The notes: generated from the sequence alone by a model not told the origin. A stretch of 64,000 bases of DNA from Rhodanobacteraceae bacterium (GCA_016713135.1 JADJPR010000020.1:62001-126000); one strand, 5' to 3'; counted from the first letter of the stretch, positions 44,811 through 54,061 are shown. Numbers and translations: made by a program.

Positions 44811-45341
44811 ATGCTTTCCGCCCTGTTGCTGGCTGCCAGCCTGTCTTCCGCCCAAACCGCCAGCCCCAGCGAAGCGCATGTGAAGGCGGCCCTCGACCTG
44901 ATCACCGCCTCGCGCACCGATCAGATGTTCGAACAGATGAAGGACCCGACTGCGCCGATGGTGCAGCAGACCATCGCCCAGTTCCAGGGCTGCGAGTCCG
45001 CCAAGCCGGTGCTCGACGAGTTCGCGACGGCAATGAAGGGCGTCAAGTTCAACGACGAACAGATCGCCAAGGTGCGCCGCGATGTCGCCGTGGTCTACAC
45101 CGAGGTGTTCACCCAGGCCGAGCTGGAAGAGATGACCAAGTTCTTCGCCTCCGAAACCGGCGTCAAGATGCTCGACCGCATGCCCGAAGTGATGCAGAAG
45201 ATGCAGGGCGCCCAGGCCCAGGGCCAGGAAACCATGCAGAAGGCCGGCCAGATCGCCCAGGGCTTCGGCCCGCGCCTGGAAGAGGCCTACAAGACCTGCG
45301 CCGCCGCCGCGCAGCCGGCCGCCGAGCCGCCGAAGCAGTAA
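44811..45341 (+). CDS. DUF2059 secreted protein
   Basis: 176 residues. Signal peptide (about 1-16, ending SSAQT). Helical DUF2059 domain with the typical FNDEQIAKVRRDVAVVYTEVFTQAELEEMTKFFASETGVKML. Function of the family is unknown; members are periplasmic. Start ATG 44811 has CAGGAG eight to nine bases upstream. A terminator follows. Confidence 0.88.
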   Translation: MLSALLLAASLSSAQTASPSEAHVKAALDLITASRTDQMFEQMKDPTAPMVQQTIAQFQGCESAKPVLDEFATAMKGVKFNDEQIAKVRRDVAVVYTEVFTQAELEEMTKFFASETGVKMLDRMPEVMQKMQGAQAQGQETMQKAGQIAQGFGPRLEEAYKTCAAAAQPAAEPPKQ

Positions 45342-45365
45342 TCCGCGGCTGCAAGCGGCGAACAA

Positions 45366-45393
45366 GAGGGGCGGGCGCGAGCCCGCCCTTTTT
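45366..45393 (+). terminator. Rho-independent terminator after DUF2059 gene
   Basis: GGGCGGGC-gcga-GCCCGCCC stem followed by TTTTT, 25 bp past the stop. Confidence 0.9.
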
Positions 45394-45408
45394 GTTTTGC
45401 GATTCACT

Positions 45409-45472
45409 GCCGCGGGCTTGCGGCAAGCACCCGGGGAACGCGCGGCGCGCGCACCCCGGGCTACGCGGGGGG
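45409..45472 (+). repeat. TAGCCCGG-type REP element (reverse orientation)
   Basis: Contains GCGGGCTTGCGGCAAGCACCCGGGG and ACCCCGGGCTACGCGG, the reverse complement of the element at 47870-47955 and in the same orientation as 53755-54004. It lies in the gap 45342-45583 before lpdA. Confidence 0.75.
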
Positions 45473-45583
45473 CTTGCGGCCGAGGGCGGTGTGTCTCGGA
45501 GCGATGCGCCGCCGGGGGCTTGCGGCGCATGCGGGCCAAAGCTGCGGCTATGCTCGCGTTTCAACGCAGCGAGGGAGTAGGCC

Positions 45584-47350
45584 ATGGCCAAGGTCGAGAT
45601 CAAGGTGCCGGACATCGGCAGTTACAAGGACGTGCCGGTCATCGAGTTGCTGGCCAAACCGGGTGACGCGGTTCGCGTGGACCAGGGCCTGCTGACGCTG
45701 GAGTCGGACAAGGCAACGATGGAGGTGCCGTCGAGCGCCGCCGGCACGCTGGTCGAGTTCCGGGTCAAGGTGGGCGACAGTGTCTCCGAAGGGACTGTGG
45801 TGGCGGTGCTGGAGGCCGGTGAAGCCGCGAGCGCTGCCAAGGCCGCGCAGCCTGCCGCTTCGGCCATGGCACCGGCGCCGGCTGCAGCTGCGCCCGTGGC
45901 AGCCAGTGCGCCGGCGCCTGCAGCTACGCCGGCTTCCACCGACCTCTCCTGCCAGCTCCTGGTCCTCGGTGCTGGCCCGGGCGGCTACACCGCGGCCTTC
46001 CGCGGCGCGGATCTGGGCCTGGACGTGATCCTGGTGGAGCGCTATCCTACGCTCGGCGGCGTCTGCCTCAACGTGGGCTGCATTCCGTCAAAGGCCTTGC
46101 TGCACGCGGCGCGGGTGATCGACGAGGCGGCGCACGCGGCGGACATCGGCATTTCCTTTGGCGAGCCGCAGATCGACCTGGCCAAGCTGCGCGGCTTCAA
46201 GGAGAAAGTCGTCGGCAAGCTGACCGGCGGCCTCGCCGGCATGGCCAAGCAGCGCAAGGTGCGGGTGGTCCAGGGCGAGGGCAAGTTCAGCTCGCCGCAC
46301 ACGGTGACGGTGCAGACCGCCGACGGCACGAAGGTGATCGGCTTCGAGCACGCGATCATCGCCGCCGGTTCCCAGGCGGTGAAGCTGCCGGGCCTGCCCT
46401 GGGGCGACCCGCGCCTGATGGATTCCACCGATGCGCTGGAGCTTGCCGAGACCCCTTCGAGGTTGCTGGTGATCGGCGGCGGCATCATCGGCCTGGAAAT
46501 GGCCTGCGTGTACGACGCGCTCGGTTCCGAGGTCACCGTGGTCGAGCTCTTCGACCAGCTGATGCCGGGTTGCGATCCGGACCTGGTGCGCCCGCTGGCG
46601 CAGCGCCTGGGCAAGCGCTACGGCGGCATCCACCTGAAGACCAAGGTCGCCAGCGTGAGCGCGCAGGCGGACGGCCTGCTGGCCACCTTCGAGGGCGACA
46701 AGGCGCCGGCGCCGACGCTGTACGACCGCGTGCTGTGCGCCGTCGGCCGCAGCCCGAACGGCAAGAAAATCGGCGCCGAGAACGCCGGCGTGGCGGTGTC
46801 CGATCGCGGCTTCATCGCCGTCGACAAGCAGATGCGCACCAATGTGCCGCAAATCTTCGCGATCGGCGACATCGTCGGCCAGCCGATGCTGGCGCACAAG
46901 GCCACCCACGAAGGCAAGGTCGCGGCCGAAGTGGCTGCCGGCCACAAGAGCGAGTTCGTCGCCCGGGTGATCCCGTCGGTGGCCTACACGGATCCGGAAA
47001 TCGCCTGGGTAGGCGTGACCGAGACCGAGGCCAAGGCGCAGGGGCTGAAGGTCGGCGTCGGCAAGTTCCCGCACGCCGCCAGCGGCCGCGCCATCGGCAT
47101 CGACCGCACCGAGGGCTTCACCAAGCTGATCTTCGACGAAGAGACCCATCGCATCGTCGGCGCCGGCATCGTCGGCCCAAGTGCCGGCGATTTGATCGCC
47201 GAAGCGGTGTTGGCCATCGAGATGGGCTGCGAGGCTGCCGACATCGGCCTGACCATCCACCCGCACCCGACCTTGAGCGAGTCGGTGGGCATGGCGGCCG
47301 AGGTGTACGAGGGCACCATCACGGATTTGTACGTGCCGAAGAAGCGATGA
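45584..47350 (+). CDS. lpdA: Dihydrolipoyl dehydrogenase (E3) with N-terminal lipoyl domain
   Basis: 588 residues. An N-terminal lipoyl domain (1-80, lysine in ESDKATMEVPS), an Ala/Pro-rich linker (about 82-118), FAD site LVLGAGPGGYTAAF (about 125), redox disulfide GGVCLNVGCIPSKALL (about 160), NAD site IGGGIIGLE (about 298) and active-site IHPHPTLSE (about 560). Re-oxidises lipoate in pyruvate or 2-oxoglutarate dehydrogenase. E3 with its own lipoyl domain is common in gammaproteobacterial pdh operons. The stop codon TGA overlaps the first GAGGGCAC repeat unit. Confidence 0.95.
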   Translation: MAKVEIKVPDIGSYKDVPVIELLAKPGDAVRVDQGLLTLESDKATMEVPSSAAGTLVEFRVKVGDSVSEGTVVAVLEAGEAASAAKAAQPAASAMAPAPAAAAPVAASAPAPAATPASTDLSCQLLVLGAGPGGYTAAFRGADLGLDVILVERYPTLGGVCLNVGCIPSKALLHAARVIDEAAHAADIGISFGEPQIDLAKLRGFKEKVVGKLTGGLAGMAKQRKVRVVQGEGKFSSPHTVTVQTADGTKVIGFEHAIIAAGSQAVKLPGLPWGDPRLMDSTDALELAETPSRLLVIGGGIIGLEMACVYDALGSEVTVVELFDQLMPGCDPDLVRPLAQRLGKRYGGIHLKTKVASVSAQADGLLATFEGDKAPAPTLYDRVLCAVGRSPNGKKIGAENAGVAVSDRGFIAVDKQMRTNVPQIFAIGDIVGQPMLAHKATHEGKVAAEVAAGHKSEFVARVIPSVAYTDPEIAWVGVTETEAKAQGLKVGVGKFPHAASGRAIGIDRTEGFTKLIFDEETHRIVGAGIVGPSAGDLIAEAVLAIEMGCEAADIGLTIHPHPTLSESVGMAAEVYEGTITDLYVPKKR

Positions 47351-47467
47351 GGGCACGAGGGCACGAGGGCACGAGGGCACGAGACGATGAATCGCAGGAC
47401 ACACTTCAGGCAGGCAGGCCCGGCAGCATTGCCCGTGGCGCGACGGGTTGGCGGTTTGCGTGCCCTC
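47349..47467 (+). repeat. GAGGGCAC array with inverted GTGCCCTC copy, overlapping the lprI start
   Basis: Four perfect GAGGGCAC units (47349-47380) and one inverted GTGCCCTC (47460-47467, followed by the partial GTGCTC) frame a 79-bp core, much like the 81-bp core of 8946-9112. The left array overlaps the lpdA stop; the right arm lies in the LprI-like signal peptide coding region. Confidence 0.85.
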
Positions 47468-47869
47468 GTGCTCGGCGCGCTGGCGCTGGCTTCGCCCCTC
47501 CCCGCCTCCGACCGCCACCCGATCGAGGCGGAACTCGACCGCTGCATGGAGTCGCCGGAAGGGATGAGCACCCACGGCGGCCGCGCCTGCATCGATGCCG
47601 CCACCGCGGCCTGGGACCGGGAGCTGAACCGGGTCTGGAAGGAACTCCGCCAGGAACTGCCGCCGGCCGCGTTTGCCGCGCTGCGCGAGTCGCAGCGCAA
47701 GTGGATCGCCTTCCGCGATGCTGAGCTCTCCGCCCTGCTGGAGGCCTATGGCTTGATGCAGGGCACGATGTTCCAGCCCATGCACGCAGAATCGGTGTCA
47801 CGGCTCACTCGCGACCGCGTGCGCCAGCTGGAGGCGCTGCTGGAGGCGCAACGCGTCAGCGTGCAGTAG
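47387..47869 (+). CDS. LprI-like (DUF1311) lysozyme-inhibitor family protein
   Basis: 160 residues. N-terminal signal sequence (about 20-40, ending PLPAS) then the DUF1311 four-helix core with DRCMESPEG, ACIDAATAAWDRELNRVWKELRQEL, LRESQRKWIAFRDAE and GTMF. Family members block lysozyme or have unknown periplasmic roles. The N-terminus, including RALVLGAL of the signal, is read from the inverted-repeat element at 47349-47467, so the original start may have been replaced. Confidence 0.85.
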   Translation: MNRRTHFRQAGPAALPVARRVGGLRALVLGALALASPLPASDRHPIEAELDRCMESPEGMSTHGGRACIDAATAAWDRELNRVWKELRQELPPAAFAALRESQRKWIAFRDAELSALLEAYGLMQGTMFQPMHAESVSRLTRDRVRQLEALLEAQRVSVQ

Positions 47870-47955
47870 CGTAGCCCGGGGTACGCGCGCAGCGCGTTCC
47901 CCAGGTGCTTGCGGGGAGCCGCAGGCACTGAATCGCTGCGCGATACACCGCCCCA
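47870..47955 (+). repeat. TAGCCCGG-type REP element
   Basis: Begins CGTAGCCCGGGGTACGCGCG and runs to GCGCGATACACCGCC. It is the reverse complement of the start of 53755-54004. It fills the gap before the Usp gene. Confidence 0.75.
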
Positions 47956-48018
47956 CGCCGTCGCGACAATCCGGCAGGCATACTTGATCTCATCTGCATC
48001 GACTGCCGCGCGCCCGTG

Positions 48019-48540
48019 ATGATCAAGCCGACGATCCAATTGCCGCTCGCCGACGGCGAAGTGTTGCAACAACGCGATGACATCCAGCGCCTGGTCGGTG
48101 TGCTCCGCCGCTGCGGCGTGCCCGCGGCGGTCGAGGTGCCGCGCATCCTGGTGCCGATCGACGGCAGCGAGGTCAGCGATGCGCTGGTCGAGCGCGTGGT
48201 CGAGTGGCAGCAGCACTTTGGCTGGCACTTCGACCCGCACCTGATGCTGGTGCGTGACTTCCTGGCCAAGGAGGCCGCGGAACGGCTGCTCGACGAGGTC
48301 TCGCAGGCCGACACCCTGCGCTGCCGTTCCCGGCTCAAGGAGGCCGGCATCAGCCATACGCTGCACGTGGTGATGGGCAACCCGGCGCCGTGCATCCTCG
48401 ACCGCGCGGCCGCCATCGACGCCGCCCTGATCCTGATGGGCACGCGCGGCCATGGCCCGGTGGGCAGCGCGATGCTCGGTTCGGTGGCGTACAAGGTGGT
48501 CCACGAGAGCACCCGCCCGGTGACGCTGCTGCGCGCCTGA
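48019..48540 (+). CDS. Universal stress protein (UspA family)
   Basis: 173 residues. A non-standard N-terminal extension (1-40, with VLRRCGVPAAVEVPR) precedes the Usp alpha/beta fold: RILVPIDGSEVS at the first strand and the ATP-binding GTRGHGPVGSAMLGSVAYKVVHES at the end. Start ATG 48019 or GTG 48016. Its trigger is unknown. Confidence 0.88.
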   Translation: MIKPTIQLPLADGEVLQQRDDIQRLVGVLRRCGVPAAVEVPRILVPIDGSEVSDALVERVVEWQQHFGWHFDPHLMLVRDFLAKEAAERLLDEVSQADTLRCRSRLKEAGISHTLHVVMGNPAPCILDRAAAIDAALILMGTRGHGPVGSAMLGSVAYKVVHESTRPVTLLRA

Positions 48541-48611
48541 GGCGCAGCGATTCGAGTCGCAATTTGTCGCGCAGCGCATAGAATCGGCGGCCGCCCCCGA
48601 TCCAGGCCTGC

Positions 48612-49286
48612 ATGCTGCCGCGCATCCTGTTCATGTTGCTGCTGGCGATGAACCTGGCTTCCGCCGCCTGGTGGTACTGGCGTGCCCAGGCGCCCACCCA
48701 AGCGCCGGCCAAGCCCGCAGCTACCACGCCGACCCTGGTGCTGCTGAGCGAGCGTGACGCCAACGCGATGTCGGACGCCGCCAGCGCCGCGACCAGCGCC
48801 GCCGCGCCGCGGGATCCTGCGGCTCCGGCCGCGATCTGTGCTGCCCTCGGCCCGTTCAAGACCCAGTCCGATCTCAACCGCGGCATGCAGTTGCTGACGC
48901 CGCTGGTGGCGCGCATCCAGTACCAGGAGAGCAGCAGCGTCACCACGCGCGGCTACTGGGTCTACCTGCCGGCTTTCGAGAGCCGCGATGCGGCGCTGAA
49001 ATCGGCGCGCCAGTTGAACTCGGCGAATGTGCGCGACTATTACGTGGTGACCGCCGGCGACCACGAGAACACTGTCTCGCTCGGCCTGTTCCGCGACCGC
49101 GACAATGCCGCGCGGCGGCAGGCGCAGATCGCGGCGCTCGGCTTCCCGGCCCGGCTGGAGGAGCGCACCGAGGTCGAGCGCGTCTACTGGATCGAGTTCG
49201 AGCAGAGGGACGCCAGCGCGCCAGACTACAGCGCGCTGCCGGATTCGATGCTGCTCTCGCTCAAGCCGCGCAGTTGCGGTGGCTGA
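48612..49286 (+). CDS. SPOR-domain membrane protein
   Basis: 224 residues. One N-terminal membrane helix (1-22), a Pro/Ala-rich linker and two halves of a SPOR-like fold, including YWVYLPAFESRDAALKSARQL and GLFRDRDNAARRQAQIAALGFPARL. SPOR domains bind stripped peptidoglycan at the septum. The following gene begins inside its last codons (GTG 49279). Confidence 0.85.
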   Translation: MLPRILFMLLLAMNLASAAWWYWRAQAPTQAPAKPAATTPTLVLLSERDANAMSDAASAATSAAAPRDPAAPAAICAALGPFKTQSDLNRGMQLLTPLVARIQYQESSSVTTRGYWVYLPAFESRDAALKSARQLNSANVRDYYVVTAGDHENTVSLGLFRDRDNAARRQAQIAALGFPARLEERTEVERVYWIEFEQRDASAPDYSALPDSMLLSLKPRSCGG

Positions 49287-49923
49287 ACCCTCGCCGCCGC
49301 AGCCGCAGGTCGTGCTCATGCACGGGATCTGGATGCGCGCCGGCATCACCGCGCGCCTGGCCGCGCAGCTGGGAACCGCCGGTTTCGAGGTCACCCGCTT
49401 CGACTACCCGAGCATCCGTGCGCCGTTCAGCGCACACCACGCACGTCTGCGCGCGCTCATCCAGACCCTGCCGCGCCCGGTGCACCTGGTCGGCCACAGT
49501 CTCGGCGGGGTGCTCGCGGTGGATTTCCTGCAGCGCAGCGGCCTGCCGCTCGCCGATGTCGAGCGCGTCGTCTGCCTGGGATCGCCACTCAATGGCAGCG
49601 CGCTCGCACGCCGGTTGCGCCAGGTGCGCCTGGACCGGCTGGGCATGGGCCACGCCCGCGATGCGCTGGTCGACGGGCTGCCGCCCTGGACCGGCCCGCA
49701 AGCGGTGGGGGTGGTGGCGGGCGAGGTGGCGTTCGGCCTCAGCCTGCTGCTTGGCCCGCTGCCGCGCCCGAACGACGGCACTGTGGCGGTGGCCGAAACC
49801 CGCTTGCCGGGTATTGCCGACCACGCGTGCGTCAATGCGGCACACACTGCGCTGCTGTTCTCCGAGCGCGCCGCGGCGCTGACTGCGCGCTTCCTGCGCC
49901 GCGGTGACTTCGGCGAGACCTGA
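49279..49923 (+). CDS. Alpha/beta-hydrolase, lipase-like
   Basis: 214 residues. MHGIWMRAG oxyanion strand, nucleophile elbow HLVGHSLGGVLAV (Ser about 76), PNDGTVAVAETRLPG (Asp) and the late ADHACVNAAHTALLF (His). Substrate unknown; resembles small lipases/PGAP1-type hydrolases. Start GTG 49279 overlaps the SPOR gene. Confidence 0.88.
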   Translation: MAEPSPPQPQVVLMHGIWMRAGITARLAAQLGTAGFEVTRFDYPSIRAPFSAHHARLRALIQTLPRPVHLVGHSLGGVLAVDFLQRSGLPLADVERVVCLGSPLNGSALARRLRQVRLDRLGMGHARDALVDGLPPWTGPQAVGVVAGEVAFGLSLLLGPLPRPNDGTVAVAETRLPGIADHACVNAAHTALLFSERAAALTARFLRRGDFGET

Positions 49924-49973
49924 GCGGCCGGCGCGGCCGTATGCTCTGGCCAAGCCAGCACCGGGAGCATGCC

Positions 49974-50357
49974 GTGTTCGAAAGCGATCTTGCGCGCCAG
50001 ATCCTGCTCGGCCTGACCGCGGCGGTGTTCGCGCTGCTCGCGCTGCGCAGCGCGTGGGTGCCCGACAGCGTGGCGCGCGAACTCGGCTACACGCTCGACG
50101 GCGCGAATGCCTACAGCGAGCTGCATGCGATCTACGTGGGGCTGTGGCTGGCGCACGCAGGCCTGGGCCTGTGGGCGATGCTGCACGTCGAGCAGGCGGT
50201 GCTTGGCGACATCCTCGCTTTGCTGGTCCTTGGCCAGCCGCTCGGGCGGCTGCTCGCGCTGCCGCGGCATGGATGGCCGCAGGGGCCGCTGCTGGTGTTC
50301 TTCGCGCTGGAAGTGGTGGGTGGCGTGGCGCTGCTGTGCGTTCGCCCGGCGGGCTGA
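49974..50357 (+). CDS. Small four-helix membrane protein
   Basis: 127 residues with four predicted helices (about 8-27, 45-67, 69-90 and 97-122), layout like DUF4345 proteins. Start GTG 49974 has GGGAG six bases upstream, better than ATG 49941. Function unknown. Confidence 0.75.
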   Translation: MFESDLARQILLGLTAAVFALLALRSAWVPDSVARELGYTLDGANAYSELHAIYVGLWLAHAGLGLWAMLHVEQAVLGDILALLVLGQPLGRLLALPRHGWPQGPLLVFFALEVVGGVALLCVRPAG

Positions 50358-50441
50358 GTTTCCTCGCACGCCAACCCCGTTTGCCGCATTCCAGCGTTTG
50401 CGCTGGAACAGACTGATCGATCGCTTCCAAGGAGAACGCTG

Positions 50442-53400
50442 GTGAACCGCCTGTTGCTGTCGCTGCTGGCCCTCGCGCTGCCCGCCGTCGCTGCGGCGCT
50501 GACCCCGCTCCCGCCGCCGCCCCCGCCCCCGCCGCCGCAGGTCTGGATCCCGCCCGGCCAGGGCCTGGTGCCGATCCGCCTGGGCGAGCTGGACATCCAG
50601 ATCCGCACCCATGGTTTCATCGCGCGCACCACGCTGGACCTGCGCTTCGACAATCCGAACGCGCGCGTGCTCGAAGGCGAGTTCGTGTTCCCGCTGGCAG
50701 CCGGCCAGACCGTGGCGGGCTATGCGCTGGAGGTGAACGGCTCGATGCGCGAGGGTGTAGTGGTCGACAAGCAGACTGCGCGCGTCGCCTTCGAGGAAAC
50801 CTCGCGGCGACAGATCGATCCGGGCCTGGCCGAACTGACGGCCGGCAATGTGTTCCGCACGCGGCTGTACCCGATCCCGGCGAACGGCAGCAAGCGCGTG
50901 CGCCTGCACCTGGAGAGCACCCTCGCCGACCATGGCGATTCCTGGCGCTACCTGCTGCCGATGCAGTTCAAGGAACCCGTCGGCCGCTTGCATGTGCGCG
51001 CCGAGACCACGCTGTCCGAGGCTGCACCGCTTGGCGACGATCTGAAGATCGATCCGGAGCTGCGCTTCGACCGCAGCGGCTCGGCGTGGATCAGCGAGTT
51101 CACCCGCGAGAACGTGCTGCCGCGCAGCGAACTCGCCTTCCGCATTCCCAAGGACAGCGACCGCGCCCAGGTCGAGGCGGCGGACCTGCGCGACCCCGCC
51201 TGGCGCAGCTTGATCGCGCTCACCGACAGCGGCCGGCCGAGTGGAGTCGGCTACCTCAAGCCGCGGCGCATTGCGCTGTTCTACGACGCTTCGGCCAGCG
51301 CGCGCGAGCGCAACCGTGCACGCGAGGCGGCCGTGCTTGGCGCCCATATCCGCGCGCTGGGCGAGGTGGAGGTGCTGCTGGTCGCCTTCCGCAACGACGC
51401 CGACCTCCCGCAGCGCTTCAAGTTGCGCGGCGGCGACGCTGCACCGCTGCTCGATGCGATCACGGCGCTGCCGCTGGATGGCGGCAGCAGCTATGGCGCG
51501 ATCGATGTGGCGCGACTCGAAGGCATCGACCAGGTGCTGGTGATCGGCGATGGATTGAGCAACTTCGGACCCGGCGAGGCACAACTGAGGGCCGCCGATG
51601 GCGCGCGACCGCCGGTCTTCGTGCTGCACTCCGCGCAACAGGCGGACCCGGCGCGGCTGGCGCGGATCGCGCGCGCCGGCGGCGGGCGCATGCTGGACCT
51701 GGCAGCGGTCACCGCCGAGGCGGCCGCCGAGGTGCTGCGCCGGCGCGACTGGCGCCTGCTCGATGCGCGCGCGACCGGCGGCGAATGTCGCGAGATCAGC
51801 CCGACAGCGCCGGCACCGGTCGACGCCCGGGTGACCGTGACCGCCCGCTGCCGTGGCCAGGGCGAGCTCCGGCTGCGCTTCGGCGATGGCGCCGGACAGG
51901 TGGTCGAGCGCAGCGTAGCCTTTGGCCGCGGGGAACTCGCCAGCGGCGCGCTGGCGGACAGCGTGCACCGCTTGTGGGCCCAGGCCTGGCTGGCCGAACT
52001 CGCGGTCGCCGCGAAGCGCGATGTCGCCGCGATGGCGGTCATCGGCAAGCGCTACGGCGTGGTCACCGAGGCCACCTCGCTGCTGGTGCTGGACCGCATC
52101 GAGGACTATGTCCGCTATGGCGTCGAGCCGAAGGAAGCGGACTTGCTGGCGGAATACCGGCGCCTGCAGGGCAGCCAGCCCAAGGTGGACGCCGATCCCG
52201 GGCGCGATGCGCGCCTGGCTGACCTCACCCGCCGCTGGCGCGAGTTCCGCGACTGGCACGGCGCGAGCTATCCGGGCATCGAGAGCCTGCTGCTGCCGAT
52301 GGTGGAGGCGGAGGCAGCCGCGTGGCCGGCGGCGGGTCGGGACAAGGCCTGGGACCAGGGACGGATCGAGGCGGACGCCCTGGTGAAGCAGGCGCGCGGC
52401 CTGATCGAGCGCTGGCCCGTCGCGGGCGCGCAGGCAGCGAGCCGTGCGCAATGGGAACGCGAGGTGGCGCGCGTGGTGTACGCGATGGAAGCGCTGCGCC
52501 AGCGGCGCGCGGAGCTGCCGCAGATTTCAGCGGGTCCGCGCGACGATGCGCCGGTCCTGGCGGACAGTGTCAGCGCGGCCGAGATGGCGGGCGAACCCGC
52601 GCCTGAGGAAGCGCCGCGACCGTCGCCCGCGCCGCCGCCGCAGGCGTCGGCGCAACCCGCGGCCGTCGCCAGTTCCGCCCCGGTGGGCGCGAATGGCGGG
52701 GCGGCGCTGGACAGCCGCGAACGCGCGGGCGCCGAGCGCAAGGAAGCCGCCGATGGCGAAGATGTCATCGCGGCGGTGCAAGCCACCCAGGCGCAGATCG
52801 AACTGACCGGCTGGAACCCCGACACGCCCTACCTCGACGGCATCCGCGATGCCGCCGACCCGTATCGCGCTTATCTGGCGGCACGCGAGACCCACGGCAG
52901 CATGCCGGCCTTCTACCTCGACGTCGCCGACTTCCTGCGCGAGCAGGCGAAGGCGCCGCGCCTGGCGCTGCGCGTACTGTCGAACTTGGCCGAACTGGAT
53001 GTCGCCAACACCGCTCTGACGCGCGTGCTGGCCTACCGCTTGGCGCAATGGACGCTGCACGACCTGGCCGTGCCACAGTTCGAATACGCGCTGGAGCAGC
53101 GCCCGGAGGAGCCGCAAAGCTATCGCGACCTGGCACTCGCGTTGGCGCGCCAGCGGAATCCGGACCGCGCGCGTGCCGTCGAACTGCTGTGGCAGGTGGC
53201 GATGCGCGACTGGCACGGACGCTTCCCGGACATCGAGTTGATCGCGCTGCACGAGATGAACGATGTGCTCGCGCAGGCGCCGGACAGCGCCGCGACCGGC
53301 GTCGACAAGCTCGGTATACCGGCCGAACTGCTGGATCCGGTCGCCGTGGGCCTGCGCGTGGTGCTGACCTGGGATGCGGACAACACCGACATCGACCTGT

Positions 53401-53717
53401 GGGTGGTCGACCCGAGCGGCGACAAGGCGGTCTACAGCCAGCCGCGGACGAAGACCGGCGGCCACATGAGCCGCGACTTCACCGGCGGCTACGGCCCGGA
53501 GGTCTACACCATCCGCAAGCCGCTGCCCGGCACCTACGTGGTGATGGCCAACTACTTCGGCGACCGCCGCCAGAGCCTGACCGGCCCGGTCACGATCCAG
53601 CTGGAGTTCCAGACCCGCTTCGGCACCCGCCACAGCGAGCGTGTAGCTACCACGCGCCGGCTGGAGAGCGGCAGCCAGACGATCGAGATCGGCAAGTTCA
53701 AGGTGGGCGCGGAGTAG
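50442..53717 (+). CDS. VIT/VWA-like protein with C-terminal DUF2135 domain
   Basis: 1091 residues. Signal peptide (about 1-19), a run of ten prolines (about 23-32), a VIT domain (about 45-175, with ARVLEGEFVFPLA and GNVFRTRLYPIPANG), a VWA-like fold (about 275-430) whose MIDAS reads FYDASAS instead of DxSxS, helical/TPR-like middle segments (about 640-950 with Pro-rich linker near 725-755) and a C-terminal DUF2135 domain (about 970-1090, LTWDADNTDIDLWVVDPSG) known from YfaP-type proteins. Probably periplasmic or outer-envelope; partners unknown. RBS AAGGAG 50429-50434. Confidence 0.85.
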   Translation: MNRLLLSLLALALPAVAAALTPLPPPPPPPPPQVWIPPGQGLVPIRLGELDIQIRTHGFIARTTLDLRFDNPNARVLEGEFVFPLAAGQTVAGYALEVNGSMREGVVVDKQTARVAFEETSRRQIDPGLAELTAGNVFRTRLYPIPANGSKRVRLHLESTLADHGDSWRYLLPMQFKEPVGRLHVRAETTLSEAAPLGDDLKIDPELRFDRSGSAWISEFTRENVLPRSELAFRIPKDSDRAQVEAADLRDPAWRSLIALTDSGRPSGVGYLKPRRIALFYDASASARERNRAREAAVLGAHIRALGEVEVLLVAFRNDADLPQRFKLRGGDAAPLLDAITALPLDGGSSYGAIDVARLEGIDQVLVIGDGLSNFGPGEAQLRAADGARPPVFVLHSAQQADPARLARIARAGGGRMLDLAAVTAEAAAEVLRRRDWRLLDARATGGECREISPTAPAPVDARVTVTARCRGQGELRLRFGDGAGQVVERSVAFGRGELASGALADSVHRLWAQAWLAELAVAAKRDVAAMAVIGKRYGVVTEATSLLVLDRIEDYVRYGVEPKEADLLAEYRRLQGSQPKVDADPGRDARLADLTRRWREFRDWHGASYPGIESLLLPMVEAEAAAWPAAGRDKAWDQGRIEADALVKQARGLIERWPVAGAQAASRAQWEREVARVVYAMEALRQRRAELPQISAGPRDDAPVLADSVSAAEMAGEPAPEEAPRPSPAPPPQASAQPAAVASSAPVGANGGAALDSRERAGAERKEAADGEDVIAAVQATQAQIELTGWNPDTPYLDGIRDAADPYRAYLAARETHGSMPAFYLDVADFLREQAKAPRLALRVLSNLAELDVANTALTRVLAYRLAQWTLHDLAVPQFEYALEQRPEEPQSYRDLALALARQRNPDRARAVELLWQVAMRDWHGRFPDIELIALHEMNDVLAQAPDSAATGVDKLGIPAELLDPVAVGLRVVLTWDADNTDIDLWVVDPSGDKAVYSQPRTKTGGHMSRDFTGGYGPEVYTIRKPLPGTYVVMANYFGDRRQSLTGPVTIQLEFQTRFGTRHSERVATTRRLESGSQTIEIGKFKVGAE

Positions 53718-53754
53718 CTGCGAAGGCGCGGCGCGGTACCGATCTGGCGTTGGG

Positions 53755-54004
53755 CGGTGTATCGCGCAGCGATTCACCGCCGGGAGCAGGCGGCAAGCAC
53801 CCGGGGAACTCGCTGCGCGCGTACCCCGGGCTACGCGGGTCGAAAGGGGCGGCCTCGCGGCCGCCCGTATCGATCTTGCGTAGGTCGGTGTATCGCGCAG
53901 CGATTCACCGCCGGGAGCAGGCGGCAAGCACCCGGGGAACGCGTTGCGCGCGTACCCCGTGCTACGCGGGTCGGAAAGCACGAAGGGGCGGCCTCGCGGC
54001 CGCC
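53755..54004 (+). repeat. Tandem duplication (131-bp period) of a TAGCCCGG-type REP unit
   Basis: Copy one from 53755 and copy two from 53886 share the order CGGTGTATCGCGCAGCGATTC, GGCGGCAAGCACCCGGGG, CCCGGGCTACGCGGG, then GGGGCGGCCTCGCGGCCGCCC. It fills the convergent gap 53718-54061 (344 bp); each copy ends in a strong GC hairpin (GGGGCGGC..GCCGCCCC) that could terminate transcripts. Confidence 0.85.
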
Positions 54005-54061
54005 CCTTCGTGTCCTGCTTCAGTCCGGCCGCGCCCGCAGGCGCGATCGGCAGGCCATTCA

